From Aquiflexum balticum DSM 16537 (lineage in GTDB: Bacteria; Bacteroidota; Bacteroidia; Cytophagales; Cyclobacteriaceae): DNA of 64,000 bases. The position numbers were made by a program, and so were the translations under genes. The notes under the pieces were generated by a model. That model searched no databases and had not been told where the DNA came from. It saw nothing but the letters and a program-made list of their open reading frames with translations. The stretch lies in NCBI RefSeq assembly GCF_900176595.1, contig NZ_LT838813.1, positions 558,001-622,000 on the forward strand, read 5' to 3'. Positions 1 to 10,800 of the stretch are shown piece after piece. Within the stretch, counting starts at the first letter, position 1. Each line of letters begins with the position of its first letter.

Positions 1-1
1 T

Positions 2-490
2 CCGGAAATAGAGGATGAAGTAATTGTTGGATTTATGAACGGTGATTCTTCGCACCCCATCATCTTGGGTATGTTGCACAGCAGTGCCAAACCTACTCCT
101 TTTGACCCCGAAGATTCCAACGACAAAAAAGGATATGTCTCCAGGTCGGAAATCAAAATCACCATCCATGATAGCGATAAAAGTATAACTATTGAAACCC
201 CGGGAGGCAGAGAAATCAAAATGGATGATACAGCCGAAGAAATTGAAATTAAAGATGGGAATGGGAACTCTATAAAAATGAACAGTGACGGAATCAAAAT
301 TGATTCCCCCATGGAAATCAGTATTACAGCTGGTTCAACCCTGAATCTGGCAGCTCCACAAATTGGAATAAAGGCAGATTCTTCGGCGAGTTTTGAGGCA
401 TCAGGGAGCATGTCCGTGAAAAGTGATGGGACTGCCGAAATCAAAGGGTCAATGGTAGATATACAGGGAAGTTTAGTCAAAATAAATTAG
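2..490 (+). CDS. eCIS spike protein (VgrG/gp5-like), C-terminal fragment
   Basis: The gene runs off the left edge; the open frame is already coding at base 2, so the start lies outside the window. The visible 162 residues begin at the end of an OB-fold (PEIEDEVIVGFMNGD, then HPIILGMLHSS), the hallmark of gp5/VgrG spikes. They continue into short alternating repeats (IEIKDGNGNSIKM, DGIKIDSP, SDGTAEIKG) typical of the trimeric beta-helix needle. In an eCIS this protein (Afp8-like) sits at the centre of the baseplate and carries the PAAR tip encoded 7 bases downstream. Family assignment rests on these motifs and on the neighbours. Confidence 0.88.
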   Translation, partial: PEIEDEVIVGFMNGDSSHPIILGMLHSSAKPTPFDPEDSNDKKGYVSRSEIKITIHDSDKSITIETPGGREIKMDDTAEEIEIKDGNGNSIKMNSDGIKIDSPMEISITAGSTLNLAAPQIGIKADSSASFEASGSMSVKSDGTAEIKGSMVDIQGSLVKIN

Positions 491-497
491 AAAAAAT

Positions 498-785
498 ATG
501 CCACCTGCAGCAAGGATTACCGATATGCATGTTTGCCCGATGGTAACTGGAACTGTCCCGCATGTGGGAGGTCCGATCCTCCCTGCAGGTGAGGCTACAG
601 TATTGATCGGTGGAATGCCGGCTGCAAGAGTTGGTGATATGGCAACTTGTACCGGACCTCCCGATACGATAGTGAGTGGCTCAGGTACGGTTTTGATAGG
701 AGGAATGCCTGCGGCAAGATTGGGAGATTCTACAGGACATGGTGGGACTATAGTCCTTGGATGTTTTACAGTATTGATAGGATAA
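498..785 (+). CDS. PAAR-domain spike tip protein
   Basis: A 95-residue protein made almost entirely of a PAAR domain. It has the N-terminal PPAARITDMHVCP and two near-identical repeats, TVLIGGMPAARVGDM and TVLIGGMPAARLGDS. Candidate zinc ligands are His11, Cys13, His22, Cys51 and His81. PAAR proteins form the sharp cone that caps the spike and can carry or recruit effectors. It is Afp10-like, but here lies before the gp25-like gene, whereas the Afp9/Afp10 numbering has the opposite order. Spacing to the genes on both sides is under 10 bases, so it is co-transcribed with them. Confidence 0.93.
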   Translation: MPPAARITDMHVCPMVTGTVPHVGGPILPAGEATVLIGGMPAARVGDMATCTGPPDTIVSGSGTVLIGGMPAARLGDSTGHGGTIVLGCFTVLIG

Positions 786-789
786 TATT

Positions 790-1206
790 ATGGGAAAAAT
801 GCATCAGTCATTCTTGGGAAGTGGTTGGAGTTTTCCCCCACAATTTGATAGGGGCAGCAGCAAAACCAAAATGCTCAAGGACGAGGAAGATATTCAGTCC
901 AGCCTTGAAATTTTGCTTTCTACCAAACAAGGCGAGCGGGTAATGTTACCTGATTATGGCTGTAATTTACATGAACTGATCTTTGAACCCCTTACCACGA
1001 CGTTCAAAACATATATCAAAGATCTTATCAGAACAGCCATATTATACTATGAACCAAGAATAGAGGTAGAAAAAATAGAACTCAATGACACCGGCGAACT
1101 TGAAGGACGAATCCTGATTACCATTTCTTACAAGGTTCGGGCAACAAACTCAAGATTCAACTTTGTCTATCCATTTTATAAAAACGAAGGGACTGACCTG
1201 AGATAG
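790..1206 (+). CDS. gp25-like baseplate protein (GPW/gp25 family)
   Basis: A 138-residue protein of the GPW/gp25 family. The signature stretches are ILLSTKQGERVMLPDYGC (about residues 42-59) and YYEPRIEV (about 92-99). In T4 phage and in contractile injection systems this family connects the baseplate wedge with the first sheath ring and helps trigger contraction. It corresponds to Afp9. It starts 4 bases after the PAAR gene and ends 9 bases before the next baseplate gene, consistent with one operon. Confidence 0.92.
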   Translation: MGKMHQSFLGSGWSFPPQFDRGSSKTKMLKDEEDIQSSLEILLSTKQGERVMLPDYGCNLHELIFEPLTTTFKTYIKDLIRTAILYYEPRIEVEKIELNDTGELEGRILITISYKVRATNSRFNFVYPFYKNEGTDLR

Positions 1207-1215
1207 CAATCCATT

Positions 1216-4200
1216 ATGGCATGTAATGACAAAAATCCATTGATACGTGAAGGTGTCGACCGACTTACCAGAGCACTGGGATCTCTCTCACCGGATTTTG
1301 CACCTGTAGATGGCAGGTCAATGGAAGATCTCATGCTCTTTGCAAAAAGGTATGCCGCATTTTTGAATTACAAAAACCAAGACAATTCCAATGACGGGAC
1401 TTGGGAAGACCTGATGAAAACAGATATCACTGTGGTATTGGCAATGCTTTTATCCATTGATGTTTTCAAGCTTTCGGATTATATCAAGCTTTTAATCAAA
1501 AAAGCAAAATTGGCTATTGCTGCGAATGATGAAACTGAAGCAAAAAGACAATTTAAATACCTCTTCGATTTGGTTTTTACCTTGGCCCACACCGTGGATG
1601 AACAATGTGCTTTTCTTAAAGATGAACCTGATTATCAAAAGGAGATCAAAGCTGTAATTGAAACAAAACTGAATGCTCCATTTTCAAAACTTCACAATTT
1701 TAAAAAAGACAATCAGGATTTAATCCTCATGTCCAACAAAACGGATGCCTCATCACCAATCATCACCATCAACTCCCGAGGTACAATTCAATGGACCAAT
1801 TTTTCAATCACAGAAGAAAAACTAAAAATCACTATTCCAGGCGTAACCCCTGTTGATAAAATCAGTCATGTCATCAATCACAACCTTTTTAACAATCAGA
1901 TAAATCAGCTTTTGGGGGGAGTTTCTTCAATATTGAAAAAATCAGAGATTTTGTTTCAGAAATCACTGTCCGAATATCCCAAACACGAAGCACATTATGC
2001 ATTGTATCTGACTTTTTTGGAACTGTTCAAAAATGCCCAAGCAAGTCTCAATCAGTATACTAAGAAACACTTGGACTTTTATTTCAAGGATGTCTTAAGG
2101 GTAAAAAACCATGAGCCAATACCGGATAAAACACATTTGGTTATCGGACTTCAAAAACATGTTCAACAACATCTTCTGACAAAAGGAACGCTGTTCAAAG
2201 GTGGAAAGGATAGCCTCGGAAATGAAAGATTTTATAGCCTAACCGAAAATGTGGTATTCAATCAAGCCCAGGTTTCAGAAATCAAAGCTTTTCAAATGCA
2301 TGACCAAAATCTGCTATCATTTTTAAAAGCAAATTCATTGGATGGAAACGGGCAGGAATTTGAAGGGGACGATAAAAGTTGGTCGGCATTTGGAATTAAG
2401 CAATCCGTACCAACTTCGGATGCAGGCTTTGCCATCGCCTCAAACTTGCTGTTCTTGAAGGAAGGCCTCAGGTCCATTGAAATCAAGATCACATTTGGCA
2501 AGTTACCCAAGACCAAAACAAATTTCATTACCACCAAATTCTCTAAAAAATCCATTCTGATTCCTTTCGAAATTTCATTGACAGGAGAAGAAGAATGGGT
2601 TAAACAAACAGTAGATGGACATTTTGATCCAGTGAAAAACAGCCTGACTTTGAAGATTATTTTGGATGTGGAAGAGCCTCCAATTATCCCCTATTCAGAA
2701 AAAATACATGAAAGTAATTTCGATACAGTTTTGCCTTTGCTAAAAGCCAAATTGAATCAAACAGAAAGTCAGGTAACTTACTCCGAACTGATGAATTCAA
2801 ATATTTCATCTATCAAGCTCTCCGTAGACGTCAAAGGTGTCAAAGATCTTGCGCTCAGCAGTGATGGTGGCTCAATAGATGCTTCCAAGCCTTTCAAACC
2901 ATTTGGGGATTTCCCAAAATCAGGTTCGGGTTTTTATATAGGCAGTAAAGAGGTCTTTCAAAAAAACCTCGATTCTTTGACCTTGAATTTCCCTGTTGGC
3001 GTACCTTATTCTAGCTCTTATCTCTTCAAAAACACCTGGAATTTTCCGTTAAAAGACCCAATAATCGGAGATAGTTACGAGTTAATCCCTGAATCTGATT
3101 TTTTGAAACCCGCTACTGTGGATTTTTCTCCCAACCAACTGATCCAGCAAACCTCTTTTGAAGGATTTTTGAGGTTACAGCTAGGTACCAATCAGTTTAG
3201 CATGAGTGAATTTATGAAGCGGGTAAGTAGCTATGTCAATCAGATGGTGGAAAAAGCCAAGCCAAAGGAAGGTACAGAAGGTAAAGAAGGCAAAGTTACT
3301 GTTCGAGCCCAAAGAATTGAAGAAGGCCCTACTTCAGCAGCGTTATTGGAAAAAGGAACTTCATTAGATAAACAACTGATCACCGAACTTGAAAAAGTTG
3401 GGATTTCAAAGAGTTTGATTGAGGACATTTCAAAAATAACCGGAATTCTCATCGATACGAATATCCAAATACCTGTTGCCGAAGAAGTCATAACAGAAAA
3501 TTTTTCTTTGGATTACAAAGCATCAAAAGAGTTATTTGGATTGGAAATCAATTCCGATAAAAATAAATTTTATCACCTGACACCTTTTGGTTTTTCCCAA
3601 CAAAACCTTCAGGGCGAAGTGTCTCTTATTCCCCGATTTGACCAACAAGGAGAGCTTTTGATTGGTATTGAAAAGGCAACCCCGCCCCAAACCATTCAAT
3701 TGCTTTTCCTTTTGGAAGAAGGCAGTTCCAATCCATTGAAACCTCAAGAGCAGGTTTATTGGCACTTTTTGGAAAATAACAAATGGGTCGAATTCCCAAA
3801 AGAAAGGATAATTGATGGCACGGTCAACCTCACAAGGTCAGGCTTGGTATCCATCAACTTCCCAAAAGAAGCCTCCTTGCACCATACCATCCTAACAAGT
3901 GGCTTTCTCTGGATCAGGCTTTCGGTAACCCAAAACACAGATGCTGTTTGTCGGGTCATAGACATAAAAACCCAAGGAGCTTTAGTGGAACTTGTTCAGG
4001 ACGAAAAAGTCGAATTTCTGGAAATTCTCGCTTCCAACAGTATCGCTAAACTAAAAAATTCTGACAGTGGCATAAAGTCCATTTCTCAACCAATGCGTTC
4101 GTTTCTTGGAAGGAAGAGAGAAGAAGATCAGAATTACTATCAACGGATCAGTGAACGTCTGAGACATAAACAAAGGGCCAAAAATATTTGGGATTATGAG

Positions 4201-4842
4201 CATTTGATCCTTCAGCAATTCCCTGAAATCCATAAAACAAAATGTCTGAACCATACCGGATTTTATGAAGAGAAAGGAATCAAAGTATTTTGTGAAAATT
4301 ATCCGGGCAATATCACAGTCATTTGCATACCTGACCAGAAAGAAAATACTCATGCCAACCCGCTTAGGCCTTATACTCCTGTTGGGCTTTTGACTGATAT
4401 TTCAATTTTTCTGGAAAAGATCAAAAACCCTTTTGTCAGTTTACATGTAGTAAACCCAAAATTCGAGGAGGTCCAAGCTGATTTCGAGGTTCATTTTCAT
4501 GACTTTATGGACGAAGTTTTTTACAGGAATCTATTGGATCAGGAAATCGAGCAATTCCTATGTCCTTGGGCTTTTGATTCCAATAAAGAAATCACATTTG
4601 GTGGAAGTATTCACCAATCTGCCCTGATCAATTTTATAGAGGAGAGACCATATGTTGATTTCGTCAGTTGCTTCAAACTAAGCCATATTATCCGAAATGA
4701 AGATGGAATAGTGACCAATAATAAATCCAATCTGGAGTTAGTAACCGCAACAAGCAGTAGGTCTGTACTGGTTTCTCATTTCGATGAAAAACAGACCCAA
4801 CCAAGGCATAAAATCAAAGTAATCCAAACCTGCGATTGTTGA
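1216..4842 (+). CDS. Baseplate J-like wedge protein (Afp11-like)
   Basis: A very large (1208 residues) baseplate component. The C-terminal 240 residues contain the conserved eCIS baseplate-J stretch: YYQRISERLRHKQRAKNIWD near residue 975, then FPEIHKTKCLNHT, FVSLHVVNPKFEEV and FGGSIHQSALINF-EERPYVDFV near the end. The N-terminal region (about 1-170) is helical and the middle is a long insertion I cannot assign. In the AlgoCIS particle, enlarged baseplate proteins are reported to build a cage around the spike; the unusual length here fits that picture but this is inference. Its TGA stop shares one base with the ATG of the next gene. Confidence 0.85.
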   Translation: MACNDKNPLIREGVDRLTRALGSLSPDFAPVDGRSMEDLMLFAKRYAAFLNYKNQDNSNDGTWEDLMKTDITVVLAMLLSIDVFKLSDYIKLLIKKAKLAIAANDETEAKRQFKYLFDLVFTLAHTVDEQCAFLKDEPDYQKEIKAVIETKLNAPFSKLHNFKKDNQDLILMSNKTDASSPIITINSRGTIQWTNFSITEEKLKITIPGVTPVDKISHVINHNLFNNQINQLLGGVSSILKKSEILFQKSLSEYPKHEAHYALYLTFLELFKNAQASLNQYTKKHLDFYFKDVLRVKNHEPIPDKTHLVIGLQKHVQQHLLTKGTLFKGGKDSLGNERFYSLTENVVFNQAQVSEIKAFQMHDQNLLSFLKANSLDGNGQEFEGDDKSWSAFGIKQSVPTSDAGFAIASNLLFLKEGLRSIEIKITFGKLPKTKTNFITTKFSKKSILIPFEISLTGEEEWVKQTVDGHFDPVKNSLTLKIILDVEEPPIIPYSEKIHESNFDTVLPLLKAKLNQTESQVTYSELMNSNISSIKLSVDVKGVKDLALSSDGGSIDASKPFKPFGDFPKSGSGFYIGSKEVFQKNLDSLTLNFPVGVPYSSSYLFKNTWNFPLKDPIIGDSYELIPESDFLKPATVDFSPNQLIQQTSFEGFLRLQLGTNQFSMSEFMKRVSSYVNQMVEKAKPKEGTEGKEGKVTVRAQRIEEGPTSAALLEKGTSLDKQLITELEKVGISKSLIEDISKITGILIDTNIQIPVAEEVITENFSLDYKASKELFGLEINSDKNKFYHLTPFGFSQQNLQGEVSLIPRFDQQGELLIGIEKATPPQTIQLLFLLEEGSSNPLKPQEQVYWHFLENNKWVEFPKERIIDGTVNLTRSGLVSINFPKEASLHHTILTSGFLWIRLSVTQNTDAVCRVIDIKTQGALVELVQDEKVEFLEILASNSIAKLKNSDSGIKSISQPMRSFLGRKREEDQNYYQRISERLRHKQRAKNIWDYEHLILQQFPEIHKTKCLNHTGFYEEKGIKVFCENYPGNITVICIPDQKENTHANPLRPYTPVGLLTDISIFLEKIKNPFVSLHVVNPKFEEVQADFEVHFHDFMDEVFYRNLLDQEIEQFLCPWAFDSNKEITFGGSIHQSALINFIEERPYVDFVSCFKLSHIIRNEDGIVTNNKSNLELVTATSSRSVLVSHFDEKQTQPRHKIKVIQTCDC

Positions 4843-7826
4843 TGAAAAAAATTCTGACCATATCGAAAAACCCTGAATTGAGTCCCTCAATGGATTATGA
4901 GTGGCTCAGAAAAGAAGGCTTAAAATATATCGAGACCTTAGCCAACGATATTTGGACAGATTATAATGCCCATGATCCTGGGATCACCATGTTGGAAGCA
5001 CTTTGCTATGCCATTACAGAATTGGGATATAGGTCTGGCTTTGATATGAAAGATCTACTTTCCGAAGCTAAAAATCAGACATTTTTTACCCCAAGAAAAA
5101 TACTTACTTCAGCGCCTTGGACCATTACTGATTACAGAAAGTTACTGGTAGACATTTCAGGTATCAACAACGCTTGGCTATTCCCTGGCGCTACCCAGGA
5201 AGTTCCACTTTTTGCCAATTGTGAGGAAGACAAACTGCAGTATTCAACTACCAAAAATGAAATTAAACTTGGTGGCCTTTACGCGGTACTGCTGGATCTG
5301 AGCATTGATCCTGAACATGGAGATCTCAATACCGGTGACATTGAACTTGAAAACATACCCTTTCAATTCAATCCAATGGTTGAAATACAGGCCGGTGAAT
5401 TTCAAATAAAATTCGAATTGCCTACAATTCTTGAAGTTGACAAAAAAATATTGTCGAACTATCCGGAATCCTTTACTGTCAAAAAGAATCCTGAAAAAAA
5501 TTGGAATTACTCTTTTGAAGCGAATTTGGAAGGTGGTGAAAAGGCAACATTAAATTTCAAGGTGACAATTCCAAAAAATCCGCCCCAAGGAAAAATCCAG
5601 GACAGTCATATTTGGCAAATGCTACAGGATGTGGACTTTGCCGATCTGATTTTTGATACCTACCTGGAAAAAATCAAAAAAGCAGACGACATCATAAAGA
5701 AAACAAAGAAGATCCTCTGCGAAAACAGAAATATTTGTGAAGATTTCATCAAAGTAGAACCCATTGATTCTGAGGAAATCGCGTTTTGTTTTGATGTAGA
5801 CGTCAAACCTGAAGCAGATATTGAGAGAGTTCAGGCAGAAATATTCTTTACCATAGAAAATTACCTCAATCCTCCAATTCCATTTTATTCCCTTAAAGAA
5901 TTATTGGATGAGGGAGTTCCTGTTGAAGAAATATTTGATGGGCCTAGGCTTTCTTATGGTTTTATCCGCACTGAGGAAATTGAAAAAGCCCAACTTCTGG
6001 AAACCGTCTATGCCTCGGATATAATAAATCTCCTTATGGACTTGGATGGAGTTCAGAGCATCCGGAATTTTTTAATGACCAAATATGATCAAGATGGTAA
6101 AGTCATACCCGGCTACTCCAGCTTGTCCTGGTGCATGAAAATAAGTAAAATGCATAAGCCCGTTTTGAGTAAGAACCATTCCAAAATTCTTTTCTTTAAA
6201 GATGGCTTTCCTTTTTTATCCCGATACGAAGAAGTATTGGATTCCATAGCCCTTCTGCATGCCCAGCAATCAAAAGGAAAACTTGTCCCCTCTTTTGGAG
6301 ATCTTCAAGTACCAAAAGGATTTAAGAGAGACACTTTAAGTTATTGGCCTGTTCAATATGACCTTCCCATGACTTTTGGTGTAGGGGAGTTTGGACTTCC
6401 AAGTGACGCAGATTCTTTGAGGAAGGCCCAACAACAACAGCTTAAAGCTTACCTGATGTTTTTCGAACAATTGTTAGCGGATTTTTACGCACAATTGACC
6501 CATGCCAAAGATCTCTTTTCCACGGCTGAAATCACTCAGACTTACTTTGCCCAATATCTCGGTGAAATCAAAGACACAGAAAACCTATTCAGTCCTGATC
6601 TCAAAAGGGCAATTGAAAATGATCCCTCAGATTCATTGGGAGGAGAATTGTGGCAAAAACTATATGAAAACCAAAATGATTTTTTCACAAGAAGGAATAA
6701 ATTCTTGGATCATTTACTAGGCAGATTTGCGGAGTCATTTAATGATTACGCGCTACTGATGTACAAAATCAATTATGAAAACTTAAATGAAGAAAAAATC
6801 GAAAATCAAGAAGCTGTTGACATCAAAGTCCGGACATTGGAATCTTACCCTGAAGTCAGTTATTCCCGTGGATTGGGATTTAATTATTTTCCACAACAGG
6901 AGGACTTTTCCCTGAACGAAGAAAAGCTTTGGAATACCGACAATGTTTCGGGTCTTGAAAAAAGAATAAGCCATTTGACAGGAATTGAGGATTATACCCG
7001 ACGCTTTTTGTATTGTATCAAAAATGTGGAAATTCTTTGTGAAGAAACAGAAGTCGGTAAAGAAATACACTGTCAACATTATTTTTCATTAACAAGCCAA
7101 TCCGGTGTCAAGTTGAATTCCAAAAAATTTGATAACAAATCTGAAGCTGAACAAACCCTCTTGGAAGTAATGGAATTGGGTTTGAATAAAGAAAACTATC
7201 ATTACACCACAAAAAAAATCAAACTCAAAAAACAAAATTTCATCATCCTTGAAAGTGAGAAGACTTTTGAAACAGAGGAGGATGCACAGGATAAAATTGA
7301 TGAAATCGTAGCTGAGTTAAATAACCCCTGTGGAGAACCTGAAGGCTTACATTTAATAGAGCATTTACTGCTTCGCCCCAGAAATGATGAATTCAAGCTT
7401 ATTGAAGTATGCCTTCATGACTGCGACTGTCTTTGTGAACTTGACCCCTACTCTTTCAGGGTTTCGGTGATATTACCCTATTGGCCAAACCACTTCGACA
7501 ATATGGCTTTCCGCAATTATTTTGAAAGAAAGATCAGGGAGGAAGCTCCTGCCCATGTTCAATTAAAAATTTGTTGGATTGGGAATGAAGCCTTAAGACA
7601 ATTTGAAGGAAGTTATAAGGATTGGGTAGAAACCTTGGCAGCATTTAGCCAGGATTCCCAAAATATCAATGGGTTTAGAGAAGCCAATGACAGGTTGATA
7701 CATCTCCTGGCAAATCTGAACTCTGTGTATCCAAAAGCCACCCTTCACGACTGTGAAGAGAGTGACGAAGACAAAAACCCGGTTAAGCTGGGCAAAACCA
7801 TATTAGGAACTCAAAAATTTATCTAA
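4842..7826 (+). CDS. Large baseplate protein (Afp12-like)
   Basis: A 994-residue protein. I place the start at the ATG at 4842, which overlaps the upstream TGA by one base; two TTG codons just before it are weaker options. The N-terminus holds WLRKEGLKYIETLANDIWTD and YNAHDPGITMLEALCYAITE, a stretch I associate with the second large wedge protein of Bacteroidota eCIS loci. Near the C-terminus is EGLHLIEHLLLRPR (about residues 835-848), followed by a Cys-rich patch (CLHDCDCLC) and an FRVSVILPYWPNHF segment. It probably pairs with the Afp11-like protein in the baseplate wedge. The two-base gap to the next gene indicates translational coupling. Confidence 0.75.
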   Translation: MKKILTISKNPELSPSMDYEWLRKEGLKYIETLANDIWTDYNAHDPGITMLEALCYAITELGYRSGFDMKDLLSEAKNQTFFTPRKILTSAPWTITDYRKLLVDISGINNAWLFPGATQEVPLFANCEEDKLQYSTTKNEIKLGGLYAVLLDLSIDPEHGDLNTGDIELENIPFQFNPMVEIQAGEFQIKFELPTILEVDKKILSNYPESFTVKKNPEKNWNYSFEANLEGGEKATLNFKVTIPKNPPQGKIQDSHIWQMLQDVDFADLIFDTYLEKIKKADDIIKKTKKILCENRNICEDFIKVEPIDSEEIAFCFDVDVKPEADIERVQAEIFFTIENYLNPPIPFYSLKELLDEGVPVEEIFDGPRLSYGFIRTEEIEKAQLLETVYASDIINLLMDLDGVQSIRNFLMTKYDQDGKVIPGYSSLSWCMKISKMHKPVLSKNHSKILFFKDGFPFLSRYEEVLDSIALLHAQQSKGKLVPSFGDLQVPKGFKRDTLSYWPVQYDLPMTFGVGEFGLPSDADSLRKAQQQQLKAYLMFFEQLLADFYAQLTHAKDLFSTAEITQTYFAQYLGEIKDTENLFSPDLKRAIENDPSDSLGGELWQKLYENQNDFFTRRNKFLDHLLGRFAESFNDYALLMYKINYENLNEEKIENQEAVDIKVRTLESYPEVSYSRGLGFNYFPQQEDFSLNEEKLWNTDNVSGLEKRISHLTGIEDYTRRFLYCIKNVEILCEETEVGKEIHCQHYFSLTSQSGVKLNSKKFDNKSEAEQTLLEVMELGLNKENYHYTTKKIKLKKQNFIILESEKTFETEEDAQDKIDEIVAELNNPCGEPEGLHLIEHLLLRPRNDEFKLIEVCLHDCDCLCELDPYSFRVSVILPYWPNHFDNMAFRNYFERKIREEAPAHVQLKICWIGNEALRQFEGSYKDWVETLAAFSQDSQNINGFREANDRLIHLLANLNSVYPKATLHDCEESDEDKNPVKLGKTILGTQKFI

Positions 7827-7828
7827 CC

Positions 7829-10800
7829 ATGCAGGCTTTACAATCTTATCCCGTTTTTGAAGCTGATCAGGTACTCTCCAATGTCCACCTGAACAACTTG
7901 TTGAACTATCTGGAACAACAGGAACGATTGACGCGGATCAAGCTCCTGGGCAGAGGTATCGTCTGTGGGATGGAAATCAATAGTTCCAATAGAGGCATAG
8001 CCATCAGCAAAGGCATCGCCTTAACTTCTCAAGGTTACCTGCTTCAAATCTGTGAAACCCTATACAGTCATTTTATTCCCTATACCTCACCGGAATTACC
8101 CAATGATCTGTACTTTTTGAAACAATGTGGAAATCTGGGAAAAAGAGATATCCCTTATTATTCCAAAGATGATGTACTCGAACTGGTTCCCGTTTCGGAC
8201 AAGGAATTGGAAAACAAAAAAAGTCTCAATACGATACCCCTCCAGGATTACGTGGTTGTCCTCTTCCTGGAAGCAGAGCAGATTGATCTCAAGAATTGCG
8301 ATACTCAGGATTGCAATGACAAAGGGAGTAGAATGGACTTCATATTAAAACCACTCTTGGTTAAAAAAGTAAACCTCAATACTTCAACCAAGATATCATT
8401 CCATTCTATTTTGCTTAAAAGATTCAATGTCCCGGTTGCCGATATGTCAACTACAACGGACATTCTACAGGGTTTTATGGACATCACGGATGACACTACT
8501 TTGGACAACTTATCCAAAAACCTCTCCAATAGCTGGGAAAGATTCGCCGTCACTTTAGGTCTTCCCAAACAGAATCCTATGAAGGGACTTGATTTGATCA
8601 GCTTTAGAAAAAAACTTGATTCCAGTCCAACTCAAAAAATTTATACACAATATTTTTATGATTTTGTGGATGACCTGCTCAAAGCCTACATAGAATTCCG
8701 GTCCAAGGTCAGAGAGGTTTTTGGAGAGTGCTGCCCTGATGAAATGGATTTCCCGCTCCATATGAATCTTGGATTGGCCAATCAAAATACCTTGCTTGGC
8801 AGAAGGAATACCTTTAGACAATATTTTGAGTCATCACCCATCATCAATGGGCAAGATCAAAAAATTGAAGAAGCTGCCTTACTTTTAGAACGGTTGGTGG
8901 CAATGGTAGAAGGCTATTCTATAGACAAATTAAATCCACAGGAACCAATAGTCATCACTCCCTCCAATTTGGGACATGAATATTTGTCCTACCGGGCCAT
9001 CCCTTATTATTATAACTGGGAGCGGATCAACCCCTTTTGGTATTTCAACAGGAGTTACAGTGGAAATGAAGCTTATAACCTCGGTTATAGGGCCGCAGCA
9101 CAAACAAATGCTCCCAAACCGGTAAAGAATCCACTTTTATATGATATTGAGAGATTCGACGCATTTAGAATAGAGGGACATATCGGAATCAATTACAGAA
9201 TAGCACTCCGTGAATTGATCAGTAAAAAACAAAGTTTCAACTTACCTTTTGATGTGTTGGCTTTAAATGCCATTGACCTTACTGATATTCTAAATGGAAG
9301 AAATATCAAATGCCACATTGAAGACCTTGAGTCTGACTATAGGGTCATGATCACGGGAATTGTATGTCAATTGCAACAAATAATCGCCTATGTGGGAGAT
9401 TTGAGGCCGAAAAAAACAATTCCTGAAACTGATAAAGTGGTGGAAGCTGCAAGATTCAATGATTTTTATATTTCTCGGAATTTGGCAGATATGCAAAAAA
9501 CCATCAGAAATGATGTATCCAAAAATCAGCCAATCAGTATCACCAATGCAGAAATCATCCAAAATCTGGCATTAAAGAATGCAGAGCCCGGTGATAAATT
9601 GGCGGATTTAGTTTCAATCGATGTTGGGAATTTTATAATTAACCACAAAGGCTTTTACGAATATATCATCAGGCAACCGGACCTTTTATTGATCTTTTTG
9701 AAACAACTGGCTGAAATCGTAAAATACTTGCTGGCCCACAACTTGCAATCCTTTGATGAAGAAGCCTATGGGAAAATCTGGACCCCGTATTCAAAGACAG
9801 TAGATAAACTGATAGCTGAAGCGGAAAATTCAGAAAATCCTGAGATCCGCAGATATTTTTCAAAAAGCAATTATGAATTATATTTTAAATGTCCAAACGA
9901 AAAACTTTTTGCATTGAAAGAAGAATACAGACAAAGATTGGAACAATATCATGCTGCTGTCAATTTCAACGAATACTTCAAAAAACATCCTGGTATGGAA
10001 CATAAAGCCGGTGTCCCAAAAGGAGGAACCTTTATTTTGGTATATCATGGTGCAATCCGGCCGTCAATCTCCCAATCAAACTTGACCCTGATTTCTGAAG
10101 CAGCCAATAACCGAGCTACAGCGATTTTTGCTGCCGAAAAAGACACTTTAAAAACTCCATCCATCCGGACAGAGTCTAAAGATATTTCCAAAAATATTTT
10201 GTCAGCTGATATCAAGACTGTGAGAAAAACAGAATATGCCCTTGCCTCAGACCTGATCAAAAATCTGAATCTGGGATTTGATATCTCAAAAGTATTAGAA
10301 GCATTGGCGTCTAGAGATAAAGAAGTCAGGGACCAACCTTTGAGAATTGCTACAGGAACTGTCATTGCTGATTTTTATCTACCATACATGTGCTGTAGTG
10401 ATTGTCAACCGATCGCTTATGTAATTCCTGAGGAAAAAGAACCGGAAATAATCCCTCCAACCATTGAATTGGAAACAACAGTATATTGCGATAATGACAA
10501 TACCATTTACCCGATAAAGGTAGCCCCAGAAGGTGGGGTTTTAAAAATCAACAATACCCCAAGCAATGACCTCCACCTCAACCCTTCAAAATTGGGAAGT
10601 GGAAACTTTACGCTTTCCTATGAAATCAATGATCAGGTAGCTGAAACCAAAATTACCGTTTCAAAATCCATCATTGCTAAAATTAATCTCAGTGATGTTT
10701 CATTCAATGAAAAAAGTGGTTGGACAATAGGCTTAAATCCTGGAATTGATCAGAATACGCCACACACATGGAGTATCAATGGGAATGAAATTTCCCAAAA

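Noticed and set aside
647-943. A 98-codon frame across the PAAR and gp25-like genes
   Set aside because: It overlaps two well-supported genes in another frame and has no protein-like pattern.
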